A stretch of DNA of 64,000 nucleotides from the NCBI RefSeq assembly GCF_027579695.1, contig NC_083587.1, forward strand, positions 33,895,732-33,959,731. Direction: 5' to 3'. Position numbers and translations under genes: made by a program. The stretch comes from Neoarius graeffei. Taxonomy: Eukaryota > Chordata > Actinopteri > Siluriformes > Ariidae. Every line of letters begins with the position of its first letter. Position 1 is the first letter of the stretch. Below, piece by piece: positions 1 through 13,174 of this stretch. The notes beneath the pieces are model-generated. The model made no database searches. It had not been told where the DNA came from and saw nothing but the letters and a program-made list of their open reading frames with translations.

Positions 1-184
1 AGGTTAAACTAAATTGGGACTCAATCACACATGAAAATGCAGTTACATTATCAATCCAAAGACCAAGTAGCCTGTAATAAGATGCGACTTACATAGCCTA
101 CCAGAGAATATAGGCTATAACTTCGCTAAGGCTAAACATCTTGGCATGAGACCAACCTTGTCGTCTTCATCATAGCCTAGGTTA

Positions 185-1051
185 CTATTCAGGGATGTTG
201 ATGTGCTGGTCATAAAAGTCCTTGGCTTCTTGTGGTGTGTCAAAAAAATAGTCCTGGTCTTGGAATGAAACGTAAAGTCGGGCGGGATGGCGCAGATGAA
301 ACCTGACTCCTTTCCGATACAGTGAGGTCTTGATTCCGTTGAATGATGCTCGTCGTTTGGCCAGTTCAGCACTCATGTCTGGGTAGATTCTCAGCTCGGA
401 TTCGCGGTAGGTAATCTGATGATTCCTGGCCCATCTCAGCATTTTCTCCTTCTCTTGAAAACGGAGAAACTTGACAATAAATGCCCTGGGCTTCTCTGTA
501 CTGCCCGAATCCTCGGATCTGCGGAGGGCGCGGTGCGCTCTTTCTATCTCCGGGGGACTGCTAAAGACATCAGAGCCCGTCACCTCCATTAGCAGCTCCG
601 ACACGAACTTAGCTGGGTCTCGGCCCTTTTCACAGCCTTCAGGCACGTTGATTATCCTCAAATTCGAACGCCTAGATCTATTTTCGAGGTCGTCAACTTT
701 ATCCTGTAGTTTGCTACACTGTTTTTGAAGAGTTTTAATGGCAGCCTCCATCTCCGCGATTTTTTCAAAGTTCTCCCCAGCCAGAGCTTCTGTTTGAGTG
801 AGGCGGCCATTAAAAGATGATACTTCTTGTCCGAGCAAACCAACTGATGATTTGAGAGATTCTGTTGACTCTTTGATCAAAGCAGCCACGTCGGTCTTGA
901 AACTTTCTCGCTGATCATTAAGTAGAGTTTCAAGATCATTTTTGGTAATCGGGCTGTCGTCAGGCCTATCAGTCCACCCCGCTTCTTCGGCCATATTAGC
1001 TAACTTAGCCGAAACACAAGCTCGCTGTCCTTGATGCTTCCTTCTGCTCAT
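185..1051 (-). CDS. L1-type LINE ORF1 protein (288 aa, intact frame)
   Basis: An uninterrupted 288-residue frame with its own ATG and stop. The N-terminal ~90 residues are polar. Residues about 95-130 form a heptad-rich coiled coil (IAEMEAAIKTLQKQ, then KLQDKVDDLENRSRR). This runs into RRSNLRIINVPEG, the hallmark start of the RRM of L1 ORF1p (Transposase_22 family), and then a basic C-terminal domain (RAFIVKFLRFQEKEKML, YPDMSAELAKRR). In that family the protein trimerises through the coiled coil and binds LINE RNA as a nucleic-acid chaperone. The expected ORF2 (endonuclease/reverse transcriptase) would lie below position 185 on this strand, and I see no trace of it in the remaining 184 bases. 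The element is therefore cut by the window edge or truncated. The open frame suggests a fairly young insertion or a retained ORF1. Confidence 0.85.
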   Translation of the reverse strand: MSRRKHQGQRACVSAKLANMAEEAGWTDRPDDSPITKNDLETLLNDQRESFKTDVAALIKESTESLKSSVGLLGQEVSSFNGRLTQTEALAGENFEKIAEMEAAIKTLQKQCSKLQDKVDDLENRSRRSNLRIINVPEGCEKGRDPAKFVSELLMEVTGSDVFSSPPEIERAHRALRRSEDSGSTEKPRAFIVKFLRFQEKEKMLRWARNHQITYRESELRIYPDMSAELAKRRASFNGIKTSLYRKGVRFHLRHPARLYVSFQDQDYFFDTPQEAKDFYDQHINIPE

Positions 1052-1331
1052 GAAGCCTGTTTAATGAACTGCTGTTCGACTCAAGTGAGTCAGAAGTGTC
1101 CCGCGTTAGGTTATCCAAACGTAAACCAAAGAATAAAATGAGAAAAGTTCGGTTATTCAGCTTTGTTGTATGAAATTAACTGGAGCCCCCTTTCACACGT
1201 CTGCTCGCTAACTCGTCATGCCGGAAGTCATTGTGTTGCAACTTTAATCAAGTCTTCAAGGCATTTGGCCTTAACAGTGAGCCAGCAAGTGTAAATCTGC
1301 ACATGAACAAATGACGCTGTTAAACTCCCCT
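1052..1331 (-). other. Probable 5' leader of the L1-type element plus unassigned DNA
   Basis: This is the sequence upstream of the ORF1 start codon, read on the minus strand. It could be the LINE 5' untranslated region. No domain, tandem repeat or target-site duplication was recognised, so the outer edge of the LINE is not defined. Confidence 0.3.
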
Positions 1332-1908
1332 CAGTCAGTGCGTTTACATACACATAGAGAAAATCGAATTTCTGCCATAGCTCGACTGAAATCGAAGTTC
1401 TAAATGCCATGGAAACGCCTTAGCTCGGCTGAAATCGAACCGAACTGGATTTCTCGTAATCGAGCTACACGACCTAGATTATGCAATTGTAGCCGAGCTA
1501 CTTGGTGCATGTAACCCTGTCGAGCTACTTGCTTCAGCACTGCCCCTTCCGGGAGTGACGAGACCACAAGCGGGAAACACAACAGCCTCGGTTGGCATGA
1601 CAACAGTAGTAGTAGCGAGCAGCAGAAGAGGTCAGGAGGAACAACATCTCTCGATGTTGCTGTCCTCATCGTCGTTCTTCTTGTGAACGCAGAACTGATA
1701 ACTTTGTTTATACTCTTGAATAGCTCTTCATGACGACAACCGGAAGTGTACCAACACGATGGGGCGTGTAGCGCCACCTGTGGCTCGGGTGCACAATGTA
1801 CCTCACACAATAGCTCGATTTCCTTGTGTGCATGTAGGATTGGATTTCTCTGGCACCCCTGCTGGGACCCGTAGCTCGATTTGGATGTGCATGTAAACGC
1901 ACTGACTG
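1332..1908. mobile_element. TIR DNA element (577 bp), superfamily unresolved
   Basis: The ends are inverted repeats: cagtcagtgcgtttacat at 1332-1349 and its complement at 1891-1908. The body is built around repeated motifs of the type gtagctcgatt and its complement. No transposase frame is present. I could not read a convincing target-site duplication (flanks actcccct and tctcttac), so the superfamily is open. Confidence 0.65.
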
Positions 1909-3553
1909 TCTCTTACAATTGTTTACCTCACCATGGTCAGTCCTAAAGTCACTGTTATAAACAGTACAGCACAGAACACCAGTGTTATTTTTACCCCAGA
2001 CCTGAGTTGTCTGAGGTGAAATGAGTTTTGTTTTTTTGGGCACTCTGCCATGATGCTCCTGGATAGGCTGGACTCTCGGTCTGGGAGAGATGTAAAGCCC
2101 ACCCCCACAACACTGATTGGTCTACTGAACAAGACAGGACAATCAGGATTTTCTCTTTCTTGCTTTTGCTTGCTCGTTTGTTCTTGATTCTGGGATAGTG
2201 TATCTAATGTGCAGGCCTTGTGGAGGAACTATGCAAAAGACTCCCAGAACGTCTGGGAGAGTTGGGAATAATTCAACTTGTCCCATTGAACCAGCAAATG
2301 CAGCTTTGACTTGTCTGGACCAAACAATTACTTGTCCCGTCCAGTCGGACCAGCATTAATATTGAGCCCTGGTTGGTATCTTATTGCTCTTAGTCCTAAG
2401 CCCTTGTTATGGTTTGCTAATTTGACTGTTGCATGTAAAGAATGCGCACTAGTTTCAGATTCACACTTGCAAGTAGATGGCTGTAGGATAAACTTTATAC
2501 AATTGAAGGCAAGTGTTTGGGTTGGAGATGGCACAATGCTTTTCTTTTTCAATACTGAAGCCTTGTAGGTTTGTTTTAAAAACTACGAAGCTCAATTTGC
2601 CCCATCATTTGGCGATTTGTAAGTTTGAATCCCAATGACAACACTGCTATCTTTGGCTGGGAGACCAATTTTGCTCTTGGGCTATGTTCTCAGGGAGGGG
2701 TGGCATACTGTCTTTCCCCTGTCAGTTAGTGATGCTAGCTAATCTTGGGAGTGAGGTCATGCCTACGGAAGCGAGCGGCTGGTGCTTTCCTTGGTGTTTC
2801 ACTGCCCACTAACTTTGCATGTGTGGCAGTTTGAAAAGATAAGTGCCTGGTGGCATGTGATTACCTTTAGCCTCCGTTTGGTAGCTGTCCTATGATGGGG
2901 AAGACCTCGCTGATGGGTGGGAATTTGCAATAACTAAATTGGGGGGACATTACTAAGATTTTAATTTTTTTATTTTATTTTTTTTATTTAAATGAAGCAC
3001 TAAACTGTCACTTGTGCTGTAATTGTAGCTAAAACTATAATACAGTAACAAATGGTCAGGTCACTCTTCATATGTAAATGCTTCCAATTTCAAAAACTCC
3101 TAATCCAGTTCTAATCTTTGACATTTTACAGGATTTGAGAAATTGATGTCTGATCCACTTTTTTAAACTGGTGTCAATACTGGATATTTGCTTCGTGCCA
3201 CTTCTAGTTTAGATGCATCATCCCCCCCCCCCCCCCCCCCCCCCCCCGCCAAATTAGAAATCAAGAATGTGAAAAATCTTTGACCAATTGTGATAATGAA
3301 GGAATCTGTGAAACTGAACCCACAATATCTTGCTGCTAAAAATTAAACTGCATTGTGTAGAATTTTGCACTCATCTGTTGCCCTTTTTTTTTCTTTTTTT
3401 TTTATTCAAATTGTTGGTTTACATGGAAAAGCTTGAAATGGTGGAGCACGATAAGGTCGTAGTTAATGAAATAACTCCTTATGAAACCATCTAGTAAGTG
3501 AAAACTCTAACTGCAAACAGACTTGTGGTGTTAATCTGGGTTGAATCTTTCAG
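1909..3553. other. pdia4 intron or upstream DNA without recognised gene
   Basis: No exon of the pdia4 signal peptide or first thioredoxin domain was found on either strand: there is no [14 protein letters not shown] frame here. The stretch holds a pure C-tract at 3222-3247 and T-rich tracts near 2957-2990 and 3384-3405. It ends with the acceptor that precedes the first visible pdia4 exon. Confidence 0.5.
3222..3247. repeat. Homopolymer C tract (26 bp)
   Basis: A run of 26 cytosines. Such runs are common assembly and read-length trouble spots, so the length should not be trusted. Confidence 0.95.
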
Positions 3554-3692
3554 CTGTTGTTGAACGAGTTAAAGAAGTTGCCCAGCCAGACTGGAAACCT
3601 CCACCAGAGGCCACACTCGTGCTGACGAAGGACAACTTTGATGATGTGGTTAATAATGCAGACATCATTTTGGTGGAGTTTTATGCCCCCTG
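3554..3692 (+). CDS. pdia4: pdia4 exon (first visible): start of the a thioredoxin domain
   Basis: Encodes [18 protein letters not shown] through VEFYAPW. The acceptor is cag at 3551-3553. The donor gt at 3693 splits the Trp codon before the active site. It enters in phase 1, so one base of the first codon lies in an upstream exon outside the recognised sequence. Confidence 0.92.
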
Positions 3693-6600
3693 GTTGGTAC
3701 TTTACAGGATATGAGTTGCACTATTTGTCTACCTGAAGAGTGTGTAACTTTTTTTTTTTCTTCTTTTTGGACTAAACAGGTGTGGCCACTGCAAAAGACT
3801 TGCTCCTGAGTATGAGAAAGCTGCTAAGGAGCTCAGCACTCGAACCCCTCCTATCCCTCTGGCTAAAGTTGATGCCACTGCAGAGAGTGACCTCGCCTCA
3901 CGCTTTGATGTAACTGGATACCCAACGCTTAAAATCTTCAGGAAGGGGAAAGTGTTTGAATACAATGGACCACGGGAGAAACATGGTACATATCATTGGC
4001 ACTTGTTAATGTTGTATGTTTTAAATAATGTTGGGTGTTTTATTTAATTATTCCATTCAGCTAGCATGATCTTGAACGAGTTGAGTTAATATCATGCTAG
4101 CTGAATGGAATATCTGATGTACCACAAAAAAAGCCAGACAACATTATATACACTCTCTTCATATCAGCATTCTCAAAGGCCAAGGCCATTATTAAATGTT
4201 CTGTTTCCGGTCCACCGGCCGGGTGAGTGCCGTTTGTGCGGTTGAGATTTGTTTTTAACGCCGGTTTTTCGGCTTTTTTTTTTTTTTTGAGTTTTATTTT
4301 TGGGCTTTTTTCACCTTTTATTGGATAGGACGGTGTAGACAGGAAATGAGCAGGAGAGAGAGATGGGGAGGGATCGGGAAATGACCTCTGGTCGGAATCG
4401 AACCCAGGTCCCCGGGTTTATGGTGTGGCGCTTTATCCACCTGAGCCACGACGCCCCCAGGTTTCTCGACATTTTTTTTCGGGTTCTAAAATCGAACTTG
4501 ACATTTACGCATTCCCAGGGCTTTCCACTAAGGCTCATACTAGCCAGCCATGACAAATAAGTAGCCAGTCGGGGGGGGCAGCACTCGAAACTAACGGTGT
4601 CCCGATGTCCCGGGGACCATAAAAAATGTCATCGGGACACAAAATTATCATATCTGGGACAATCCCGGGACAATGGAAAAAATAGATCTAGAAAAAAAAG
4701 TTCTACATTAATATTATTTACAAAGCCGTAACACATACGTAGACATTCACCTAATTTGTCAATTTTAATTTTAAAACGTTAACAGCGAAAAATACATAGT
4801 AGCTACACTTTCGATGCACCTGCATCCATAGGCTACAGAGCAGCGCATTCTGTTCTAGAATCTCCGGCCGGAGTCCGCATTATATGGACTTGGAATGGAA
4901 CTGCTACCGCACACGCTGCGCCGACTCTTGCCAGAACAAAAATGCTGAAGTGGTTGAAGCGGACCGACCGCGGGGAAGAAACTGAAAGCCCAGACATAAC
5001 GTCTCCGGGACCTTCAGGATCCAAAGTGTCATCGCCTGGTCTGCAGGCAACGCTAGCAACTGAATGAACTTAATGAGCACTGTTAGACACGTTATAAAAT
5101 ACAACAGGAATGATGTGGATGATATTGGCGGAAGATACCGTTCAACAGAATAAGTGAGTTTTCTTGGTGTCTTTCTAGTTCAGAAAGTTTAATCAGTCAG
5201 CAGCACAGCTAGGCTCGGACCTGGCACTATGCTGATGGTGCTAACATCTGCACCCGGCAGCGAAAGTTCATAAAATGGATAACGGAAAGTTCATAAAAAT
5301 GGATAACGGTAATGGTGAAAATTATAAGTTGGCCTTATAAGTGCCAGTGATGGGAATAACGGCGTTCGAAATAAACGGCGTTACTAACGGCGTTACTTTT
5401 TTTAGTAACGAGTAATCTAACTAATTACTTTTTACATCGTTATAACGCCGTTCCCGTTACTTACAATAAAATACTATGCGTTACTTTATTAAAGCTGCTC
5501 TCATCTGGCACGCTGCTCGTTCAGCCTTTCTTTACTCTGCTTTCGTGTGGGGCGGGGAGACACGAGACAACGGCACAGTAAGCCAATCAGAGTAGATTTG
5601 GACAACATACGTAGGTAGGCCACGCCTACTGCGCACACTTTCAATCGGAAGACCCAGCGATGGCGAGCGGTCAGCCCAGCACTGCGCTTTCACACTGGAA
5701 ATACAGCCATTACTTTTCATTACTTGAAATAAAAGGCAAGTGTGTTTACGTGCAATGCACATTATGTCGAGGAACAAAGTGTTTGTCCTCGTCAGTGGCC
5801 AGTAATTAGTAACATAATTTTAATAACTACAAAAATATATTACATTTGATAGATGTCTTATCTCACATTGGCCCACAAAAATATTAATATAGTGTAGATA
5901 ATGTTACTAATTGGTTCTGTTAAGTGTCCATTTCAGTCATTAAACACATTTAACATTCACTTTTATTATGATTACACTAATTGAATTTGATTTTTTTTTG
6001 AGGGGGAACAAAATGTAACGGAATAATTACTTTCCCTGGTAATTAGTTACTTTTATGACAAAGTAACTCCGTTACTAACTCAGTTACTTTTTGGGAAAAG
6101 TAACTAGTAACTATAACTAATTACTTTTTGAAAGTAACGTGCCCAACACTGATAAGTGCCAACAGATATTCAAGGTATAAGTAGATGAAATGAACATAAA
6201 AGGGGTCTTATTTTCAACTAAAGTGTACTGCAGATGTAGGGAGTTGAAACATTTTCTGAATGAGCTAGTTGGCCCCTTTAAATAAACGGGTATCTATTCA
6301 TACAGTGAGATCGCCAAAGTTTAATAAACTGAAAATGCAATAACTGTAATTTTGAAGTAGATGATGTATAGGACATGTGTCGCTTGTGACTTATTGTAAA
6401 AATGATATAAAGGGTTCAAAATCGCATAGTTACAAATATAATAGAAACTTCATATGATAATATTAACCACTGGTTATTTCAGAGAGGAAAAAAATGGGGA
6501 CACTATTGCTTCCATTCGGGACAATACAACACAGAATTCGGGACCACTGGGGGACACAAAGAAAAAAAGTTAATTTCGAGCCCTGGGGGGGGGGGGAGTA

Positions 6601-9600
6601 AACACACAAACTCCTGTGCACGCAGTTCCCAGGATTAAATGTATTTTCCACAGACCATTTATTTATTCACTTTACTCAAATACAAAGTAAAATGGCAGTA
6701 AATCTTCTTTCTTTTCTTGCGTGTTGCATCATGAGGCGTTCCTGGCTTGTAAATCTCTTATTTTCGGTGCATGATACATTCACGCAGCTGAGCATGCTAT
6801 GAATTAACGACAACGGTCTGCGGTGGGGCTACACAATTAAACACTCGGTGAACATTTCTCCATTTGTGTATGAAAATACACTCCGACTCAGTTTGGTTTC
6901 ATTTACAACCAATGGTGTCTTTTGATGCCAGCACGTAATTGAACAAGAGAAGACTGGTTTACCGGAGACAAAATAAGCGTCATCTCTGCTTCTGTTCCCT
7001 TCGACGGCCCCGACACAGTACTGCCTCCGCTGAGTGCACGCACACCGCATGTCGGGGCCGCGGATGAGTTACTCTCCCCTGATCAACGAAGTCTGCGGGG
7101 AATTTGTGGTTATTATCGGTACAAACAGCGCGAATCACAACTTAAATGAGTGCGGTTCAGTTTGACATTGTCAGTCCGTTAGATAAACATTTAATTTTAT
7201 TAAAATCGAAAATTAATATTTGGAGCCTGTGGGCTACAAAAATAGTCATTAAAGTAGCCGGCTGGACTTGATTGCATGGCAGGCAGCCGGTGCTTGTGGA
7301 AAGCCCTGCATTCCACGCAGAATATAGAACTGAATCAGCTCTGCGCATGCGCCGTGCGGCACAAAAAAATGGCAGCCACCATGAAGGAAGGAGATCTGGA
7401 GTTTTCAAACATTTGATTGAGTGTGAAATCGCAAAATGGTATTCTAGCGAACAACAAAATGGTAAAGATTCAGAAAAACAAATCATTCGGTGATCATTTT
7501 AATAGTGTAATTTCATCCGAACTAGGCCTAACGCTCGATTTAGAACTACAAAAAGTCCGTGTGTCGGGCATTTTAAGTACCTTTTGTAAAAGTTTTGCAA
7601 ATGTTGCAGTCAGCATTTAAAATGCTTAGTTTTTGTACAAGTTTCAGTTGATTTAAACCGTCATTTTATTAAATGTGTCTGCTTTTGTAATAAAGTACTG
7701 AAAGAAAAGGCAAACACAGCATTGCGATTTCTTATCCATCCATATATTAAAAAAAATCCCTCCTTCCTGACTGAATTTTTTTTTTTTTTTGGCTCACCCA
7801 GTGGACAGAAAACGGATTTTAAGGATGGCCCAATGCTAGCTTACCTGCAAGTTGGTGTTGGCGCAGCAGTGAATTCACCTTCCAGCCACTGTAGTGTTCG
7901 TCAGGAGCACAGGCTAATGACTGAGAAACTAGGATTTCTGTCCCAAAACTCTTCCATGCACACTTGCTGCAGCTTTTTTTTTAACACAGACTTAAATATT
8001 CTTTTCCTGATGTAATTTATTTATAAAATCAGCATCAACTACACACAATGGTGTGACCTAGCAGCTAAAATTCTCTCAATCTTTTGCTTTTAATGAAGCA
8101 AACCTCACAGCCATGTTTGTTTACAAACCGTCACTTGCTAGTGTGGAAGTTTAACCCCCCACCGACTTTTTTCCCCCTCTCCCTTCATGTGAATATATAA
8201 TGAAGTTTTGGTAGCCTTTCAGTTATTCAACACGTCTTCAGTTTATTTACACCGTGTTCCAAATTATGCAAATGAGATTTTTCTCTGATTTTCCTAAATG
8301 GTTGATGCAAATGATTCAGTGTAACTTAAGTCATCAACCATTAGAGTATAAATCGAATTTTATTGAACAAACCTCCCAATGATGGTATTTTTTTCAAAAA
8401 TAAAAAAAACTCAATGCACTGTTCCAAATTATGCATGAGAGTTTCAAAACATATATTTTATAGGCTGTAAAGAACTGAAAATGGTCATTTGTTGAATTTG
8501 CAGCATTGGGTCATATTTACTGAAATCAAGTGATTTTTCAATCAAAAATATCTTAACAGGCCAAGTTACATGTTAACACAGGACCCCTTCTTTGAGCTCA
8601 CCTTCAGAATTCTTGTACCCATTGAACTTGAGTTTTTGGAGAGTTTCTGCTTGAATTTCTTTGCAGGATGTCAGAATAGCCTCCCAGAGCTGCTGTTTTT
8701 GATGTGAATTGCTTCCCACCCTCAGATGTTTTTGCTTGAGGATACTCCAGAGGTTCTCAATAGGGTTGAGGATGGGGGCCACACCATGAGTTCCTCTCTT
8801 TTTATGCCCATGGCAGCCAATGACAGGTTCTTTGCAGCATGAGATGGTGCATTGACATGCATGAAGATTTTGCTACAGAAGGCACGGTGGTTCTTTTTGT
8901 ACCATGGGAGGAAGTGGTCAGTCAAACTCTATATACTTTGAGGTCATTTTCACATCTTCAGTGACCCTAAAGGGGCCTACCAGCGCTCTCCATGATTCCG
9001 GCCCAAAACATGACTCCGCCACCTCCTTGCTGATGGATGCTCCTTGTTGGGACATGGTGGCCATCCACTATTCCATCCATCTGGACCATCCAGGGTTGCA
9101 CAGCACTCATCAGTAAACAAGACTGTTTGAAAATTAGTCTTCGTGTATTTCTGGGCCCACTGCAACTGTTTCTGCTTGTGAGCATTGGTTAGGGGTGGCT
9201 GAATAGTAGGTTTATGCACAACTGCAAGCCTCTGGAGGATCCTACACCTTGAGGTTTGCAGGACTCCAGAGGCACCAGCAGCTTCAAATACCTGTTTGCT
9301 GCTTTGGAATGGCATTTTAGCAGCTGCTCTCTTAATCCAGTGAAGTTTGTCTGACCGGAACTTTCATTATGCCTTTATTTTGCACGAATCTGAATTGGCT
9401 ACAAATTTCCTTCAGTACGATGATCACGCAGGGGTGATAGCGTTCTGGCGCCGCGCCGGATTTCTGGCGCGCCGTGGCTGGGGGGAAAAAAAAAATCTAG
9501 TTCGCCCATTGTCCTGTGTCATTCTGAGATGCGCAGGTAGACAGTAAAGGGAATGGAATTCCCTTTACTGTCTATCTGCGCATCTCAGAATGACACAGGA

Positions 9601-11784
9601 CAATGGGCGAACTAGATTTTTTTTTTTTTTTTTTTCCCCCCAGCCACGGCGCGCTGGAACGCTATCACCCCTGGATCACCCCTGGATCACGGTTAAGTTT
9701 TCATGTAATGTCTAATGCTTTCATACCTTTTCCAAGGCATTGCGCTATTTGATGCTTTTCGGCAGCGGAGTTCCTTTTCTTTTCCATATTGCTTGAAATC
9801 TGTGGCCTGCTTAATAATGTGGAAGTAGTTTTCCTTTAATTGGGCTCACCTGGCAAACTATCACCTGTATCTGAGATTTGATTTCAGTGATCCAAAGAGC
9901 CCTGAGACACTACCATCCATGAGTTTAATTGAAAAACAAAATTAAATCTTTTACACTTAAATCCAATTTGCATAATTTAGAACATGGTGTAGTGCTTAGC
10001 TATAGCATAGCTAATTCTAGCAGTAGCACTGGATTAGCTTTTTTTTTTTTTTTTTCCCAGCAGACAAAAAATTCTTATTTGCAGCACAAATTTATTGTGA
10101 AGCACTTTTTGTCTGGGGAAAATGTAGTGTAAATTTTTTGTAAAATAAAAATTGTCATTGGATCTTCGCATGAGCTCTGTTGTATTGTCTTGATAACATG
10201 CAGTATTGTAACAATATTGCATGCTCCTTATTCATTGGGGGAGAGTGATATAATGCTGCATGCCCTCAATCTACTCACTAGAAGGGAGTAGAATACATGT
10301 TTACCAGCTGGGAGGTCCATATTGTGAAATACCGTGACTGAGGTCTTCTGGGCCAAGGTCGGTATTCAAGGCCGAGGTCATGGTATTTCACTATACCGAC
10401 TGACCTTAAGCTGGTAAATATCTTATTTTTTTTTTCTTTACCAAATTCTAACAGAAAACGAGCGTGCCTGAAAGGGAAAACTGAGCCGAGGCGAGCCGCC
10501 ATTTTGAATCCTCGTTCACAGCTGTAATGCAAATGGCTTCCTCCTCGGTATACAAGTGCACTTCCATGGCAGGGGGAAAAACTACATTTTGCTGCCTATG
10601 TAGTGCCCTATTATACAAAATTGAGTCATTCAGGATTCAGCCATGTTTTTTGCTCAGCGTTAGCAACAGTTACAAGTTTTTAGCTTTCTCCTGGAATGTT
10701 TTCTTCCTCAGGGTAGTAAAACTTGCTTTTGCTGTGAAGACTGTCGTTATCGCTATTCATGATGTAAAATTAATGCTATTATCCTGAGAAATGCGAAAAT
10801 AAATGTTGACAAACTGCTACTATGTTGTGAACGAGCGAGTCACCAGAGGTCCGTAACGGGGGTCCATATCATAGGACGCGGACCTGCTCGCCAGCCAATC
10901 GGAGCGTGGGATTTGTTGGAAACTGGACTGCGAAAAAATTTTTATTCCATGGAAAAAAGTGGCCTGTATATGTAATTGAGACTTATTGGCATGAATTTTA
11001 TTTTTTATCCCAGGTATTGTTGATTACATGAGTGAGCAAGCAGGCCCTCCATCCAAGCAAGTGCAGGCTGTGAAACAAATTCAGGAACTGGTGAAAGATG
11101 GTGATGATGCTGTGATTGTTGGCGTGTTCTCCAGTGAACAGGATGCTGCCTATGAAGTCTATCAAGAAGCATGTAAGTACCAGAATAGTCTAGGTATATC
11201 TCTAGTCTATCTCTATATCCTATTTACTAATTGAACAGAGTATTGAATCATTTTGGTGTAAACATTTACAGGCTGTTTTACACAGCCTACGTATCAGTGA
11301 TGCTTTTTAGGCTACACTGTTAATGGAAAAAAAATGAATGCAACAAATGTGCAAAAAGTTTTTTCAATAACTAACTGAACCATAGTATACTACTTAAGGG
11401 CCTACCAATTCCTAAAATCCCTTCATGTGGATGACTCTGGCAGTTGAGCTAAAGTTTTGTGAAGTGGAGAATGCAGCATGGAAGCTGGTATCGGTCAGCG
11501 GAGGTCTGCTTATAACTGTGACCAGTAGTCCTTAGATGGAGGATGCTTTGTGTACTGCTGCCTCAGAGGTTTTTCCCCCGGACTGATAATGACCTAATCA
11601 TAAAGGAATTTGGAATGGTCTTTTTAGTATGCACATAAGTGGGACTGGATAGTGGGGGGGGGTGAAGGAACAACACCCTTCAATTTCACGTTATTTATCA
11701 GAGCTTTAACAACTGTGGTCCTCATGAACTTGCATAAGCAACTTCAGGTGACATTTAAAGCCATTCTGGGGTTTAAACCCCCCC

Positions 11785-11815
<31 letters not shown>

Positions 11816-13091
11816 AAATTGGTTGGGGATGGCCTTATAACTCTGGTGACATGTTTGAAGTCATGACTGATATCCTGTCTTGTTGCCATGACATGAACTG
11901 GTGCAGGAATTTAGTAACTTTCAGTTATTCAGTATTGTGTATGTTGAATATTGTGATTGGCACATCTAAAATTTGCTTTTACTTTTTAATATTCTTACCT
12001 CATGTCTAGGCAACACCCTCAGAGAGGACTACAAATTCCGCCACACGTTCACTAAGGAAATCTCCAAGTTCCTGAAGGCCTCACCTGGCCAGGTGGTCAT
12101 GCTCCAGCCGGAAAAGTTCAGGTCGAAATACGAGCCTTCATCCCACACCTTAACCATTAAAGTAAGTCCCTGGATCTCTCGAAGTAAGAGTTTTATATAG
12201 CAATTTTATACGTAAAAGCTCAGTACTTCGCAAGGAAGTCTCATCTCGTTATCTGTAGCCGCTTTATCCTGTTCTACAGGGTCGCAGGCAAGCTGGAGCC
12301 TATCCCAGCTGACTACGGGCGAAAGGCGGGGTACACCCTGGACAAGTCGCCAGGTCATCACAGGGCTGACACATAGACACAGACAACCATTCACATTCAC
12401 ACCTACGGTCAATTTAGAGTCACCAGTTAACCTAACCTGCATGTCTTTGGACTGTGGGGGAAACCGGAGCACCCGGAGGAAACCCACGCGGACACGGGGA
12501 GAACATGCAAACTCCGCACAGAAAGGCCCTCGCCGGCCACGGGGCTCGAACCCGGACCTTCTTGCTGTGAGGCGACAGCGCTAACCACTACACCACCGTG
12601 CTGCCCAGCACAAGGAAGTTAAAGACAATTAAATGGGGACTATCCAGTTTATTAGGAACACTTGTACACCTGATCACGGTCAGCAGTGCATTAAATGATG
12701 CAGGTACAGGTCAAGTGTGTTGGTGTAAACACTAAACATCAGAATAGGGGGTGTCTCAGTGACTGACCTGGATTTCTTTCACACAAGTCTCTAAAGCTTG
12801 TACCAATGTAGTGGCGTTTTTATATATAAATTGATGATGAAAGGGGTCAGAACAATTGCCAGAGTGGTTCAAGCTAACAATAAGCTCATGGATTAAAGTT
12901 TTCCGTCGTGTGACGGATTTCTGTCAACTGAACTCTCCCAAGGCCAAATGTGAGGTCGGTGCTGATCTGAGGAGAATTAAAATGACGGGTGGTTGGGTAA
13001 AAATTGAATATATTAATCCATTAATTAATTGATAGTTATCAGTTCCAAGGTAACCATTCTTAGAATTTCATCGAAATCCACCCATACCCCC

Positions 13092-13174
<83 letters not shown>

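Larger units (their letters stand above)
4184..7830. mobile_element. Outer TIR transposon, copy 1 (3-bp TSD, PIF/Harbinger-like), hosting three later insertions
   Basis: The ends are GGCCATTATTAAA at the left and the complement of GGCCATCCTTAAAA at the right. The inner TIR reads (left) ccggtccaccggccgggtga and (right, inverted) gtccactgggtgag. Flanking caa at 4181-4183 and 7831-7833 is a 3-bp duplication. A second copy at 53495-54717 shares its body and also has a 3-bp duplication. No transposase frame survives. A 3-bp duplication fits PIF/Harbinger, although caa is not the usual TWA. The SINE at 4272-4459 and the hAT at 4579-6585 are inside this copy and absent from the other. Confidence 0.75.
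8250..9989 (-). mobile_element. Decayed Tc1-like transposon
   Basis: Inverted termini (left caccgtgttccaaattatgc, right the complement of caccatgttctaaattatgc) are flanked by TA (8248-8249 and 9990-9991). This is the Tc1/mariner target. The transposase is read on the minus strand and broken. A palindromic element sits at 9429-9684. Confidence 0.9.
3986..11013 (+). other. pdia4: pdia4 intron of 7 kb built mainly from nested transposons
   Basis: Nearly all of this intron is accounted for by the hairpin at 4050-4111, the nest 4184-7830, the Tc1 element 8250-9989 and a repeat-like block at 10280-10960. The unassigned parts (7834-8247 and 9992-10280) show no exon-like frame. Confidence 0.8.

Noticed and set aside
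1909..3553. Missing 5' exons of pdia4 in this stretch
   Set aside because: No signal peptide, acidic segment or CGHC-containing frame could be found, so they are presumed to be left of the window.
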